Of a stretch of 64,000 nucleotides of DNA, positions 35,201 through 47,607 are shown one piece after another. Position numbers and translations under genes: made by a program. The stretch is from Bradysia coprophila (taxonomy: Eukaryota; Arthropoda; Insecta; Diptera; Sciaridae). Position 1 is the stretch's first letter, and every line of letters starts with the position of its first letter. The notes under the pieces were generated by a model. That model was given only the letters and a program-made list of their open reading frames with translations. It did no database searches and had not been told where the DNA came from. The stretch spans positions 3,968,001-4,032,000 of the forward strand of contig NW_023503616.1 of the NCBI RefSeq assembly GCF_014529535.1. The letters are read 5' to 3'.

Positions 35201-37872
35201 CATCCAGTTTTGACTGATTCACTGAATTTTGTTTTGATGAAATGTCAAATCGGGACAGTAAATTTTAAATCTCAAACAAGTTTGTGTCGAAATTTTGGAG
35301 TATTTCGCGTAAAACAAAGTGATTCAGTTTAAATTTCGCACAGAAAATAGTTCCGAGTGTGCTCATGCTAGTGTCTTAAACAGAATTTAGGACAAATTCT
35401 CCGAAATACTTTTAAAGACAAACAATGGTGGGTGTTGTGAAAATCTCATTTTTAAAAGTAATTTGGTGTGAATTGTGCCATTCAGTGTTCAATTCCTTAA
35501 TTTTATGTGCCTAGAAATTGCCTGCAATACGTTTCGTGCTAATTCAGTCGGTAAAATGTGAAGAAAACATACAAAAATATGTTGCCATTCAGGTAAACAA
35601 AATTCTTGACATGTCTGTTGTGAAGATAGTCGTAAGTGACACCACAAAACTGAATTTTTTTTGTCCGTTAATTTAAAAAATGATTTTTTTGGCGGAAATG
35701 CTTTTATTTGAATGTGTGCATGATTCCGGTAAAATAAAATAGTGATAAAGTCACCACTATTGATGACCTTTAAAATGGCATCATTGGTTAAATATGATTG
35801 GCATAGTCTATTCTTGTATAATCTTGTATATTTACGTATAGAATGCTTCAAGTATTTTTTGGAAGGTATAGTTAGTGCATTTTTTGTATTAATTAATCAC
35901 ACACCAGAAATATTTCAATGGTAAATTAATAAGAACGTCCATACGGTTTCTATTGCATAATATTGGTTGGCTTTTTGATCATTTGTTGGTATGGCGTACG
36001 ATTTATGGTCTTCTATGAGATCATCTGTTATCGACAGTAACGACCATTCTTTCTTTACATAGCAAAATGTATGGTAAAATTAATGAAGTAAGAGATTTAC
36101 CAAACACTTGAAAAAATTACTAAGGGAAATTTGAGAATTCTTAGCAATTTTTAAAAGTTTTAAAAGTTAACATGTGGAGAAAAGTGAAATTCGACATATT
36201 TTCTGATTCAGGAGTTGTTGTGGTTTGTAATTGATGTCGCATGAATTTCGTCGAACAAATGAAAATCTAGATCTATATATTCTGAAATACTAAAATATAA
36301 TCTAGATTTTAATTTAAGCGAAACGTGTGGAATCATTTACAAATCACAACACATCTCAAATCAGAGAAAGCAAAGGATTTTAAGTATTCTGATAAATTTT
36401 TGAGAATGGTTTAGAATTTAAATTCGAAATAATAAGCCCTGCATTAGATCGAAAAAAGGTTGCTGTAAAAATTAGAACCGCGAACAAGGAGGTGGTTTCA
36501 CATATATGTATACATCTATTCCTACCAAAAAAAGAGAACACTACACGAAGGATCGCAGACGGGAATATATGACAATAAACCTATGATAGAAGCACGACAG
36601 AGTAAAGTTAAAGGTTTATTTTACTCTGCCGTGATAGAAGGATATGATGCCATTTGGTACTTGACGTTTACCGACATCGAAATACGAATTCACCCCATTT
36701 TTCAATCACTTTGCTCACATTATTTATATGAAAAATTAGGAGTCTCGGTTAACGGTTGGTTCTAAGTTATTCTAGCGCTTAAGTATAGCAATAGAAAGGG
36801 ACAACGCTTCACCAATAAATGGATCGATATTATGAAATCACCGGAACACGAAAACGAGTTTGACATGTGTGACATGGTAGATTTTTATCATTAAATAAGT
36901 CTTCTTTTTCGTATGTTTATTGTACATTTATAAGCTGAATAAAAGAATCAACTTTATGTTAAGAGAATATTCGCACTAACGCACATTTTTAGTAGGTTTT
37001 TTTACGATCGTGGATTCATTCACATTGGTCGAAACTTTATAGTATCCTGATGAATAACCTGAACGATTAATTTTGCTTTTGATTTGCATAGTTGAATCTT
37101 CTTTCAACTCTAAATCTTTGATCAAAACTTGTTGTTTTATTCAAGTTTTTGGTAAATACATTGTGCTACGTATTTTAATGGATACTTTTCAATCATTATT
37201 TAAGATTATGATGTTATGATGCATTAAAACAAGAAATTTATTGGTGACTTCGGTGTCACAATAAGTTAAAAAAAAAATCAATTTTATGACGCGACATTGC
37301 TGTATAATAGTTGTATGAGCGCGTCATCGTTGAAAGGAGAATGCATTCTGAGAAATTATTAGTATACCTCGCAAATCGAATAAAATAATTTTGTGATTGA
37401 CCATTTTGATCATTCCAATGGGACTTTCTACATGAAGCAGATGCGAATTTTCTAGTCTATAGTCTAGATTTCGTGAAGATGATTTTCCATTATTTTCTAA
37501 TGTTTTCGAAAGTTGTAAACTTGTAAAGGAATGGCAGGTTCAAACTTGAAATTTTCATAGAATGAAAAATCGCGAGGGCTTAAGACTGTTAAGATAATAC
37601 TGCGATTATTGGTACCCATTTTCAATACAACTTATGAAAATTTGCAGATTCAAGAGGAAAATTGGGAGTCTGGGTTAATAATTGCTTCAAAAAAGATCAT
37701 TATAGCAATTCAGGATCGAATAGGATATTTTAAAAATTTCCCGCCACTTCACCACCCTTTTTAAATTATCCAGTGCAAAGGTCATTTTGACGACTTTTTG
37801 TGAGTAGACTATCGAAGCTACCATATGTCAAAATACACGTCAAATGAAAGAGGAAAGTCTAATGTTATATTT
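29265..37872. other. Gene-poor intergenic stretch
   Basis: About 8.6 kb with high AT content. Only short, low-complexity open frames on both strands (the longest, 35489-35851 minus, 120 codons) occur, and none has recognisable domains. Copies of dispersed motifs lie at about 36019-36046 (ATCTGTTATCGACAG) and 36079-36098 (TTAATGAAGTAAGAGATTT). The 5' UTR and promoter of the reductase gene should lie at the left end. I see no gene. Confidence 0.55.
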
Positions 37873-38124
37873 GAATCCGTTGGGATCAAAAGAAGGTCTA
37901 TTCCATCTGTCAAAGTGACGTTTTAAACGTCAAACATTAGAAACTATGTAAAACTGTCTGTAATTTCGTTAATTTTTCCTCATTTTCTTAAAAATACAGT
38001 TAGTGAAAAACAATTTAAGAAAAATCAACGAAATTACTGATTACTTAAAAGATTTCTTATGTTTGACGTTTAAAACGTCACTTTGACGGATAATATAGAC
38101 CTACTTTTGATCCCAACGGACTCA
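37873..38124. mobile_element. Palindromic MITE, ~250 bp
   Basis: Left end GAATCCGTTGGGATCAAAAG and right end CTTTTGATCCCAACGGACTC are inverted copies. Pairing continues inward through AGGTCTAT, TGTCAAAGTGACGTTTTAAA and CGTCAAACAT, then again through CGTTAATTTTTC, leaving a loop of about 40 bases. It has no coding capacity. Confidence 0.75.
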
Positions 38125-38214
38125 TTTAACATCTTAGGATTTTCCAAATTTTCCAATTAAATTTTGATTTTCCGACTTTTCTTCAAATGTTATTTTTAAA
38201 TTTAAGGCAAAAGT

Positions 38215-38990
38215 TAATAGTATGTTGTGTTACAAGTATTGTAATGTTGATTTTTTCAGCACTAGACCCAAGTTTTCCTTACGAGCGTAGCGAGTAAGGA
38301 AAATTGGGTCGTGTGCTGAAAAAATCTCATTACAATACGTGTAACACATCATGCTTTGTGCCAACCGAGAATTGAAATAGACAAATGCACAAAAATTCAG
38401 AATTTTCATTGTAAACAATCACTCTTCGAATTTGATCGATCACGTTGCTTTGCATTTTTTTAAAACGAATGCTGTAATAACTCATACGAATTTCATTTCA
38501 ACACTGGTTTGAGTGTTGTAATAAGCCATGAAAACGGGTGTTGTAATTTTGGACATTTCAATCTAGTTATCGATATTGAAATCCGTCGTATTTCAATTCT
38601 CGGTGGCACAAAATATTTTAGTGCCACCGAGAATTGAAATACGACTCTTTTCAGCACTCATTTTAGTGTTGTAAAGTGACTTCTTTCAGCACCCGTTTGA
38701 TGTGATATTACAACACTCAAAGCAGTGTTGATATGGAATTTGTATGAGTTGTTACAGCATTCGTTTGAGAAAATGCAAAGCAATGTGATCGATCAAATTT
38801 GAAGAGTTATTGTTGTTTACAATGAAAATTATGATTTTTTGTGCTCTTGTCTATTTCAATTCTCGGTTGGCACAAAGCATGATGTGTTACACGTATTGTA
38901 ATGAGATTTTTTCAGCACACGGCCAAGGAAAACTTGGGTCTAGTGCTGAAAAAATCAACATTACAATACTTGTAACACAACATACTATTA
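38215..38990. mobile_element. 776 bp foldback element
   Basis: The ends are TAATAGTATGTTGTGTTAC and its exact inverse. The two ~385 bp arms are near-identical inverted copies meeting at about 38611 (GCACAAAATATTTTAGTGC). Each arm holds a further hairpin (CACTAGACCCAAG against CTTGGGT-type sequence around TTACGAGCGTAGCGAGTAA). The motif ACCGAGAATTGAAATA occurs four times in alternating orientation. The right arm has lost ~16 bases of the inner hairpin. Open frames in the two arms give related peptides only because the arms are copies. Confidence 0.85.
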
Positions 38991-39160
38991 TACATACGCG
39001 CATGTTCGGATGTCAAAATTACTTAACTAGAAGTTTAATTCAAAAATTACACTTCAGGTCTATGTTGTTGCCTCGTTTTCGCTTATGTGATAAAATAGAG
39101 TACACACTTGTCACTATCAGTCTCGGCAAGCCTCAACTTCTTCGTGACAAGTGTGTAATA
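38991..39160. repeat. Repeat segment adjoining the foldback
   Basis: Runs from ACATACGCGCATGTTCGGAT to the repeated GACAAGTGTG. It is the inverse of most of 8770-8935. GACAAGTGTG-type sequence occurs on both sides of an inner CTTCTTCGTGACAAGTG, giving another small inverted repeat. It is probably part of the same composite transposon as the foldback to its left. Confidence 0.65.
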
Positions 39161-39908
39161 TTTAACTTTTCTCCTAAAAATGAAATTTATTTCTGGATTG
39201 TTGGTTTACGTAATTTTCCTCGACCTCTGAAGAAACCTTCTTTTGATTTTTCAGTGAAATTAGCATTTTCGTCGTATTCTCTAGAAACTCACTGTTTAGT
39301 TTTTCGATAATATCTTCCGAACCATATGACCGATTGACTTTATGCTAGGCGTCATTACTTTTTCCAACCTTTCAGGGAATTTTTTTTACCAAAGTCGGTT
39401 CAGTAGTTTTGCCCTTTAGCAACGCATTTCAAGCATGAGTGCGGTACTTTAAATAGGGTACTGAAACTAGACAGTGTGTCATACAACTGTGAAAAACAGT
39501 TTCAAAGTGTGTTGCCTTTAGTGATGAAAAATATTAAAAATGAACCATCGCACCTTGGAATAGAATTTTTATTGTAAGGTGGATGACTGACATAACTGAT
39601 ATTAACTGATGAAATAACGTTCTGCCAAATGTTCAATGCTTGTAGAAATTCAAAAGTTGTAACTATTTTTCAGTCGTATAAATTCGGCATGTTTATTCAA
39701 CTTCAACCCGTATTCAACGAAATCGATTTTTTTATACCATCTGAACGAAACGTTACATCTGGTACGACTACATGGTTAAACGTCAAAACAATTCGTAAAA
39801 AACACACGAGTGCAGACCAAAAGAACGTAATTTTTATTGGCAAATTAGTGGCCTACAACTTACTAACATTTGTGTTAGATAACATCCTTCATCGTTTAGT
39901 GCATTGAG
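39161..39908. other. Upstream region of DNAJC21
   Basis: Contains a plus-strand open frame at 39629-39907 that ends just before the DNAJC21 start codon. It is in no known family and is taken as chance. Promoter and 5' UTR are presumably here. No clear TATA box was seen. Confidence 0.5.
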
Positions 39909-41634
39909 ATGAAATGCCATTATCAAGTTCTAGAAGTCGATGTCGATGCAGATGACTCTCAAATTAAAGCATCCTACAGACGACTGGCCTTACGATGGCA
40001 TCCGGATAAGAATATCGAAAACGCTGATGAGGCCAAGGAGAAATTCCAGTTAATTCAGCAAGCCTATGAAGTATTGTCAGATAGTCATGAAAGAGCATGG
40101 TGAGTGGCTTAATCGATCTGTTTCCTATTATGCGGTTAACTATTTTGCTTGTAGGTACGATCGTCATAAAGACCAGATCTTAAAAGGTTCACAATCGAAT
40201 TACGAGGACGAATCATTGGATGTCTATCAGTATTTTAGTGCTTCTTGCTATAAAGGATTCGGTGACGATGAAGGTGGATTCTATCATGTCTACTCCGACA
40301 TATTTCACCAAATTGCTACCGAAGATCTAGAGTTCATGGATGACGAAGACGATTTCGACCGGATACCTAAGTTTGGCAACTCAACCAGCGACTACGAAAC
40401 AGTGGTCGGTAAATTTTACGGTTATTGGCAAAGTTATAGCACCAAGAAAACCTATTCATGGCTTTGTCCACATAATATCAACGAAATTCGTGATCGTCGG
40501 ATTTTAAGAGAAATCGAGAAGGAGACAAAGAAATTGGCTCAGAAGGCGCGTAAAGACAGAAACGAAGAGGTGCGTGCCTTGGTTGGTTTTGTGAGGAAAC
40601 GTGACAAGCGTGTTCAGCAGTACAAACTAGTTTTGGAAGAAAAGGCGGAACAAAATCGACTGAAACAGAACCAGAAACGATTGGAACAGATCAAGAAGAA
40701 TCGATTGGAAGTGGAAAACATGGCAAAATCATCAGTCTTTCAAGTTGATGGCTACGAGGAAATGCTTCGACAAATGGAAAAAACTTATGCGAGCTCGGAT
40801 GATGAAGAATACGATGAGAGTGGCGACAGTGATGTAGACGACGTGGTTGATGCTGCAGAAGAGTTGGAATTGAATGGCGAAACTGCGGAGGAGGAATATA
40901 TCGATCATTTATATTGCGTTGCGTGCAACAAATCTTTCAAAAATGAATCTTCCTTTAAAAATCACGAGACCTCGAAAAAACATCTCAGTAACATCGAACG
41001 ACTGAAAAGGGAAATGTTAGAAGAAGATGCAAATTACAAATTAAATGAGAGCTTTGAAGAAAACGCTAACACAAATGACTCACACGGTAGCGATGACGTA
41101 CATACTGTTGAAGCGGTAAGAAGGTCGAAAAAGTCAAAGAAGAAAAATCGTTCCGTAGTGCAAAAGGAAGCGGATTCAGACATTGAGGAAATTGAAAATG
41201 TAGCTGAACACATTAATGCGGACAACTCAAACGAGAGCGACGACGTACATAGGGTAGAACCGATAAAGAAGTCCAAGAAATCAAAGAAGAAAAATCGTCC
41301 CGTAGTGGCATCGGTACCGGAGCCAGAAGCCGACGAAATCGAAAATGTAGTTGAACCACAAAATGATGACGAGAAGAGTGAAACGATAGAAAAACCTAGA
41401 AAGTCGGCAAAAGCAAAACGATTAAAGAGGAGTGAGCAAGCAAACAACGCGGTACAAGTGACTGAGTTCAAGGAAGACATTGATACGGCACACGTCTGTG
41501 TCACATGCAAGTCCAATTTCGATTCGAAAAATAAATTATTTGCTCACCTTAAGAAAACCAATCATGGAGTGTACATACCGAAGGAAACCGCAGCACCAGT
41601 GACAGTCAGTGCAAAAAAAGGCAAGCGCAAGTGA
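39909..41634 (+). CDS. DNAJC21: DnaJ homolog subfamily C member 21 (Jjj1-like)
   Basis: Two exons, 39909-40099 and 40155-41634, joined across a 55 bp GT-AG intron, give 556 residues. A J domain spans residues 3-67 with the HPD tripeptide at 31-33. An acidic/aromatic linker follows, and then a long charged, probably coiled-coil stretch rich in Lys, Arg and Glu (about 165-255). A first C2H2 zinc finger (YCVACNKSF to HLSNI) lies near 316-342. Lys/Ser/Asp-rich repeats with [14 protein letters not shown] occur twice, and a second C2H2 finger ([10 protein letters not shown]) lies near 509-533. This order is diagnostic of DNAJC21/yeast Jjj1, an Hsp70 co-chaperone acting in cytoplasmic maturation of the 60S ribosomal subunit. 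The start is the first ATG before the J domain. A frame opening at 40066 reads through the intron and is not the start. Confidence 0.96.
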
Positions 41635-42645
41635 TCTATATATTTATTTGATCTCGTAATGTGGCTAATGTAGAAATTCTTACAAAAAATATCAGTTTTT
41701 TCTCGGTAACCACTTTGTGGATACAGGTTTTTTTTCCTAAAAGATCTTTGGACTTTAATTATGTACAACTGCTGCCTATTATAACTGAACGCAGTTTCAT
41801 CAAATGCTTAAAAGTTACTTTAAAAGAAATTGTTAGTCGTGCGTATAATGTAACTGGATTCGAAGCAAATTAAACTCGGCTGTTGTTTTGGATAATTTGC
41901 CTCGTTTTTTAACAACAAACTTTACTCCACTGAAGAAATCATTGTTAATTGTTAGAGAAATGAACATTTGACCTTTCTATTCATTCTATATCTATACTCT
42001 GTGGAGCGTTTTTGATTGTCTGGGTAAATATTAGGAATACTTGGACGGTATTACTTGACCGTGTGATGTAAAGGCGGAATGTGAAGTAAGATTATATAAG
42101 TACCTTGTTGGATCTACTGATTAGGGCGCAAAAAAATCCATTTTTAAATCGAGTGACTTCGGTGACTTCTTATTAAGAACACATTGGGGACTCAGATGTC
42201 TACGTTTACAAATGGTTCTGGCACCATTAACTATTACGTTCATCGCTAGAAGTCTGAAGATATTGCAACCACTAGCCTTATACAAACGGCAAGCACATCA
42301 TCTGCTAGTTCATTTGTTTAGTTCTCCCGTATTGGAGTCTAGATCTAGAGAATGATATAAAATTAATATTCACAAACATTTTACGTAGTTGTATGCAAAG
42401 CAGCTGATTAAGACAAGCCGCTTCTAATTAATGGTTTTAGTCGTTGCCTATAAGTACATATTCTATCCTAAATTAGATCCAAATTTCTAATGCAAATTGT
42501 ACAAAATTTTTACACACAATTATTGGTTGATTGATATGACACATTTTACCTGAGATTAAATGTCTAGTTATCATTACAATCGCGTCAACCACTTTTCTGC
42601 TTATATACAAATAGTAGAACTAAACAGGACAAAACAACACTAAAA
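41635..42645. other. Intergenic between convergent genes
   Basis: About 1 kb holding the 3' UTRs of DNAJC21 (from the left) and the LHFPL-type gene (from the right). A frame at 41661-41873 has no family features. No canonical poly(A) signal was pinned down. Confidence 0.5.
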
Positions 42646-43496
42646 CTAAGGTACACAGACAAGACGCTCGCCGCTCTCAATGCGACGCTTTACATTACTG
42701 TGCATATTGGATGTTTCAGCCTTTAAACTAATTCCTGCACAGATGAAGCATAACACTATTCCGACGACAGCACAGTACAATGACCAACCTAAAATATTGA
42801 TCAATAATTGTCTGTGTTACAGGCAACGTTGCATTGAAAAGTCTTACCTATTGAACATTCGGACGGATAAAATGCTTCAGAATCTGCGCCACACATTCGA
42901 ATCACCCTCTTCGCTCCCCATCCTATCGGATGTAGGAATACTGCTATCATCACTGATATTCCTGAAATGCATCGAAATGAATAAGTCATTTGAATTCCAT
43001 TATTTCGTGTATGGTAAGTACATACCACTAACGACCTGTGCCGATCCGGCCATGTTATGTATACTTTTACCGAATAGTGATTGGCGACAACACGTCAGTA
43101 GTGTCAGGAGTACTGTGGCAGTTAAAATGAAAAATCCCAACGATATGAAAAACATCGAAGCTTTCCAAGGTATTGGATAGACTTCGTTGTCGGTGGCAAA
43201 ACCATCTAAATCAAAAGGCCCACAATGGTATCGTGTCTTTTCCATTATTTTGCATCTAAAAGAATGTATTTTTTAAATTAGGAAAATGTAAAAAATAGAA
43301 ATTGAAATGAATAATCAAACCGTGTGTATATTCCAACGGATGGATATCGATGAGCGGTGAAATTTGTTTCAATTGTAAATCGTTCGGGACCGATTAACCA
43401 CTTCGGAGAGACAATGGCTGATAGTATTACCATATCGGCTATTAAACTTAAGATGAACCATGTAAGGCTTCCACTTGTTATAATTATATAACACAT
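42646..43496 (-). CDS. LHFPL-family tetraspan membrane protein
   Basis: Four exons, 43496-43321, 43255-43026, 42961-42848 and 42788-42646, all GT-AG and in phase, give 220 residues, the normal length for LHFPL proteins. The N-terminus (MCYIIITSGSL) and the following SPKWLIG fit the family start. Four hydrophobic segments are seen: about 9-30, a central one after PWKAS, one around VSGISVMIAVFLHPIGW, and the last in WSLYCAVVGIVLCFICAG. Other family hallmarks are HCGPFDLDGFATD, FGKSIHNMAGSAQ and a basic tail ending LVCVP. LHFPL proteins belong to the PMP22/claudin-like superfamily. Vertebrate members partner with hair-cell channels and GABA-A receptors. The role here is inferred only as a plasma-membrane auxiliary protein. 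The gene converges with DNAJC21. Confidence 0.93.
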
Positions 43497-46370
43497 GATG
43501 GGAATTAAGTTTAACGCTGCGGAGTTAATTGGATAATTGCATTAGAATCTACATATTATTTAATGCATTTAATTTCATTAACTACTGCACCGAAAGTCTC
43601 TTATTTAGAAAGAAATAATTTGATGTAGAGGAAGAAGAACAAATTTATAACGAGTCAAATTTCAGATATAATTGGTACATAATAATCACCTTTAGCTACT
43701 AGGAAAAATATTTCCTCAAATTATTTTCTCGAATTTTGATTGGGTATTTTACTCAATCCTACACAATTTAAGATATATTTATGGCGTACATGTTTTATCG
43801 ATCGCTATACACTTTTCATATAATTTCAAGACAAATAGGGTTGGGGCAAAGTGATATGGAATAAGAAAACACAAGCACTACCTCATCCTATATTTACGCC
43901 TTCAGCAAATAATCTGCTTTACATAACACGGAATTCAAATGATCAGTCACGTCTTTTGTTTTCTAACTTCGGCATCAACTCAGATCAGAAAAATTCACAT
44001 GATCTGTACGTTTCAGCTTTCTATATAACAACTCTTGTTACATGATAAAATGAAAATCATTTATCCTGTTACACACAGCAAGCATATGACCAGCATTATT
44101 ATCGGGTATATTTACTTCAGTCGATCAAAGTATTTTTAATCTATTGATTTCAAATCTTGTACTTCAATTTTTTTAACATGCATTTTATGCACTATATTAA
44201 GGACGATATTACTCAGAGCTTGTCAAAAAATTGTTACGCAGCGACCATTCAGAGAGAGAAAAAAAATAGAAAGAGAGACTTCTCTTACGAATCATCTCCG
44301 CTATATGCGACACAAATTTTCGGAACAATTTTCGGAGTTAATTTTTTGTACATATTCAGGAATATAATGCGTCCCCTAAGCCGACATTCGTTCTCCAAAT
44401 TCTTCGATATTAGTGATGGATGTATACACAGAGACTTGAGTTATATTTCCCTTTTTCTGACCAATGATTACGTAACTATAACTACTAGTGATAAAAATGT
44501 AAAAAGTGGAGTTTACGTGTGAATTTTGTTGAGCCGAGCCAAAGCCACGGCCAATAATTACACGACCTGGCTATGTATTTTTATCCCATGTTATCAAAGC
44601 AGCTCAGCCTTACACACACATGAACTACAAAACAAGAAATACTTTACAGTCCTAGAGTTGTAAAATGTAAAGTATAAATGGAAAATCATGACTCCACTGC
44701 AGGAGATGTGTACAATAGCTATATATTTTCTTGAAAGCAAAAATTAATTTCCCTATTTGCATACCGATTTTCGCACCGTAGGGGGCAAGAAAACGAATAT
44801 TTGCATGTTGTCAACAAACACTATAATGGAGGGGTCCATTTTCAATCATTCGTGCCGTTACTATGAAAAATATTCCGATTTCAACAACATACCGCACAAA
44901 GTTAGTCATTCATTAAATGTTTGCTTACTCATTTTCCCAGAGTTCACACATTGCATAAACATCAAAAAAAAAAATCTATTTTCCTATGCTTTGTTACAAC
45001 TGTAGGCAATTTTTTGTTTGTTTTTATTTCGAAACACTATATTCCCCTCATTTCATTCATTATATTCCCTACACATAAAACATTAACTTGACTCGATGCA
45101 AGTTTATATTTATTCGAATCATTGTCAATGATGGGGTGAATAACATCTATTTGTGCTAGATCTCTTTTCGGTGAAAAAAAGCAACAAACTTTATTGATAA
45201 ACTCATAATTCAAACACATCATTTCGGTTTCCATAATGAAAGTGAACTTGTGTGTCGGTCATTGATTTGATTATGAAATTTTATTATGAGAAAACACTCC
45301 TTCGTTAATTGGATTTGTTTAATTAAAAAAGAGCACGATGTTATTATTTATTGCATGTGAGTAATAGTTATGTCTTCAATGAATTGATTACATCTTTTCT
45401 TTGATCCATAGTGACAAACATATCTAGAGTTAAAGTACCCATTCAGACCTTATAATCTGATCAACTTACACTCACAGTATTTTTTTTACGATATATCCAA
45501 AAATGCTTAACTAGACCAGTGATCCATTCAACAATGCAATTGACACTTTTTATTTCAAATATCAACAGACAATGAACTTTTCTTTGAACTGTTTTCATTC
45601 AATGTAGAATCGTTAACATAAAGTAATCAATGAAAATTCCGATCACCGATCCAACAAGCAAAAAAGTTCAATATAAAAAAATTGTTGAACAATTTCAAAC
45701 TCGACACGATATTATGTATTCTTTGTGCTCGTTCAACCGTTCACGCGTTTAATAAGAAAAATATAAAATAAATTCTATTTTTTGTCTGGCGAACCGTCAT
45801 CGACACACCCTGCCCTAGCACTGTTTTATGATTCTCCAACTCTGGATTGTTAATGCGGACTATGTGTTTGGTGAGTGTTAAGTGTGTGTCTCACATGCGG
45901 AGAATTTTTTTTTCCTTTTCGCTTTTTGGCGATGTGCATACACAAATACAGGCTTAGAATTTTACGTAGAATATTCTTTTTGGTAAAACAGATGTGATCG
46001 TTGTACAAGATATGAATTTGATATACATTGGAGAAGGAAGATAAAAATTTGAATTAAAATATTGAAACTTCAGTAATCATAGTTTTTGATCACGATGATG
46101 AGTTGTTATTTCCATTAGTTCTATTTTTAATTAAAATAATTTACACACAAGCGGTACTAGTAATAAACGTGACCAATCATGTATAAACGTGCTATCAACA
46201 ACGACGACAACAGGAATGAGCTACAGGCTCTAGCTAGTGGTCTCTTATATATCGAAATGTAGGATAAAAATAATGAAGTAATAGATTTATATCTTTAAAA
46301 GGTTAGGACAAGGTATAAGGACTATATTATAAGCACCTTCGATTGATTTGATACCTCGCTTTCAATCTGC
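43497..46370. other. Intergenic, no gene seen
   Basis: AT-rich. Open frames at 43851-44045, 44157-44522 and 44757-45005 (plus) lack recognisable domains and have the composition of translated AT-rich DNA. A copy of the dispersed motif AATGAAGTAATAGATTTA lies at about 46273-46291. Confidence 0.5.
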
Positions 46371-46812
46371 TGATTCAAAGCACCTAGCAGGGTAATAGAG
46401 ATTTTTTGGTGTCAAATAAAGTAGTTTTTAGTACGAGTTGCCATTTACATTATATTAGACAGGAGTCGCCGTGAGATGCCGTATTGGAGGCAAATTTGAA
46501 AACGAAAAAGTGGAAAAAGTGGGCGAAGGGTTTTCATTTAACTTTTATTGAAGAATTTACATTCAGTTACGTAATTTAGTTATTTGTATGCAGACGGCTA
46601 ACGTGATGTTAGATTATTTGTTAAAATAATGTACATTTCAGTGATCATATTTTCATTGAAAGAACGTTCGTGCCTATTTTTCGAATATATCTTGGCTCTT
46701 ACCGCATTTTTAAGAGTGTAAAAATCTTATAAAATAAAAATGACATTTGACACTGCCAAAATTACCTACTTTATTTTTTTCTATTACCCTGCTTGGTGCT
46801 TTGGCTGATTCG
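46371..46812. mobile_element. Inverted-repeat element, ~440 bp
   Basis: TGATTCAAAGCACCTAGCAG at the left is mirrored at the right end by CTGCTTGGTGCTTTGGCTGA. The match continues into GGGTAATAGA with TCTATTACCC, and AATAAAGTAG with CTACTTTATT. The centre (GTGGGCGAAGGG and flanks) is unrelated to other elements in the window. No transposase frame is present. Confidence 0.65.
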
Positions 46813-47509
46813 ATTTTCTGAATGAAACAAAACTCTTTATTTGTTTTAGCATGTATGTTACATTTTTATGTAAGACAACGTTAGTTAGTACTTCGGACGT
46901 CATTGTCGATAACAAATGATAATAGCCGTTCGTAAAATGTTATGTTCTTTAACATATGCACAATCATGTGATGCCATTCACGTCTGACAATCTAAGATAT
47001 CTATAAAAGTTCTATTTTAATTAATCTTGTTATCCGCCTAACCTGTACAGTTAGAGTTTCTAGATCCGATATCACAGTCTGAGTGAAATGAGATCTTCAA
47101 TTTTGTCACAATAAGAAATCTATTAAATTCTATTAACTTTTGAGGCGCCAGACTTCACATTCCGACAAATTACGCATCTCATTTTTTACTCGGGAGAGAA
47201 TAATAAACCTATTTTCACAAATATTTCTGTTCAGTGAAGTGAAAATTGAAGTCATCTGTCTGTTCAATGAAAGTTATCTGTGACCTTTTCAGTTTGTTTT
47301 ATTGCTTAACATTTTCTACTAACCTTTTATGGACGAATAACCATTGTTATCTGTAGCAACAAAGAAAATAAACGATGCGTTCTAACTAATACATGTTCAA
47401 ACAAATGAAGCAAAAGATTTCGAATGAAATTTTCGCAAAAGGGCACACCGTTGACACATGCGATAATTTTCACTTTCGCAGGGCTTCGCAAGTAAAATAC
47501 CTTACATAA
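46813..47509. other. Intergenic, no gene seen
   Basis: Holds one copy of the dispersed motif around 46896-46935 (TTGTCGATAACAAATGATAA). Nothing else was recognised. Confidence 0.5.
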
Positions 47510-47607
47510 TTGTTTGGAGATTGTTATTTTGCCACGAGGAATTATAGTCCTCGCCTTCGGCTCTGGCTACAAACCTCCCTATCGGCAAAATAAAAATCTC
47601 CAAACAA
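47510..47607. repeat. ~100 bp hairpin, probable MITE
   Basis: Arms TTGTTTGGAGATTGTTATTTTGCC (split here only by one mismatch) and the inverse ending CTCCAAACAA enclose a 50-base centre containing CCTCGCCTTCGGCTCTGGC. Compact and non-coding. Confidence 0.6.

Noticed and set aside
35489..35851. A 120-codon minus-strand frame
   Set aside because: No family features and no splice or context support; expected by chance in 8.6 kb of intergenic DNA.
38810..39310. A 166-codon plus-strand frame and a related minus-strand frame at 38230-38418
   Set aside because: The similarity of the two peptides follows from the inverted arms; the longer one runs on into another repeat segment. Low-complexity, no domain.
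39629..39907. A 92-codon frame ending directly before DNAJC21
   Set aside because: No family resemblance and ends in a stop before the J-domain ATG; probably 5' UTR or intergenic.
41034..41516. A 160-codon antisense frame in DNAJC21
   Set aside because: Ser/Phe-rich antisense reading of the Lys/Glu-rich coding repeats; a shadow.
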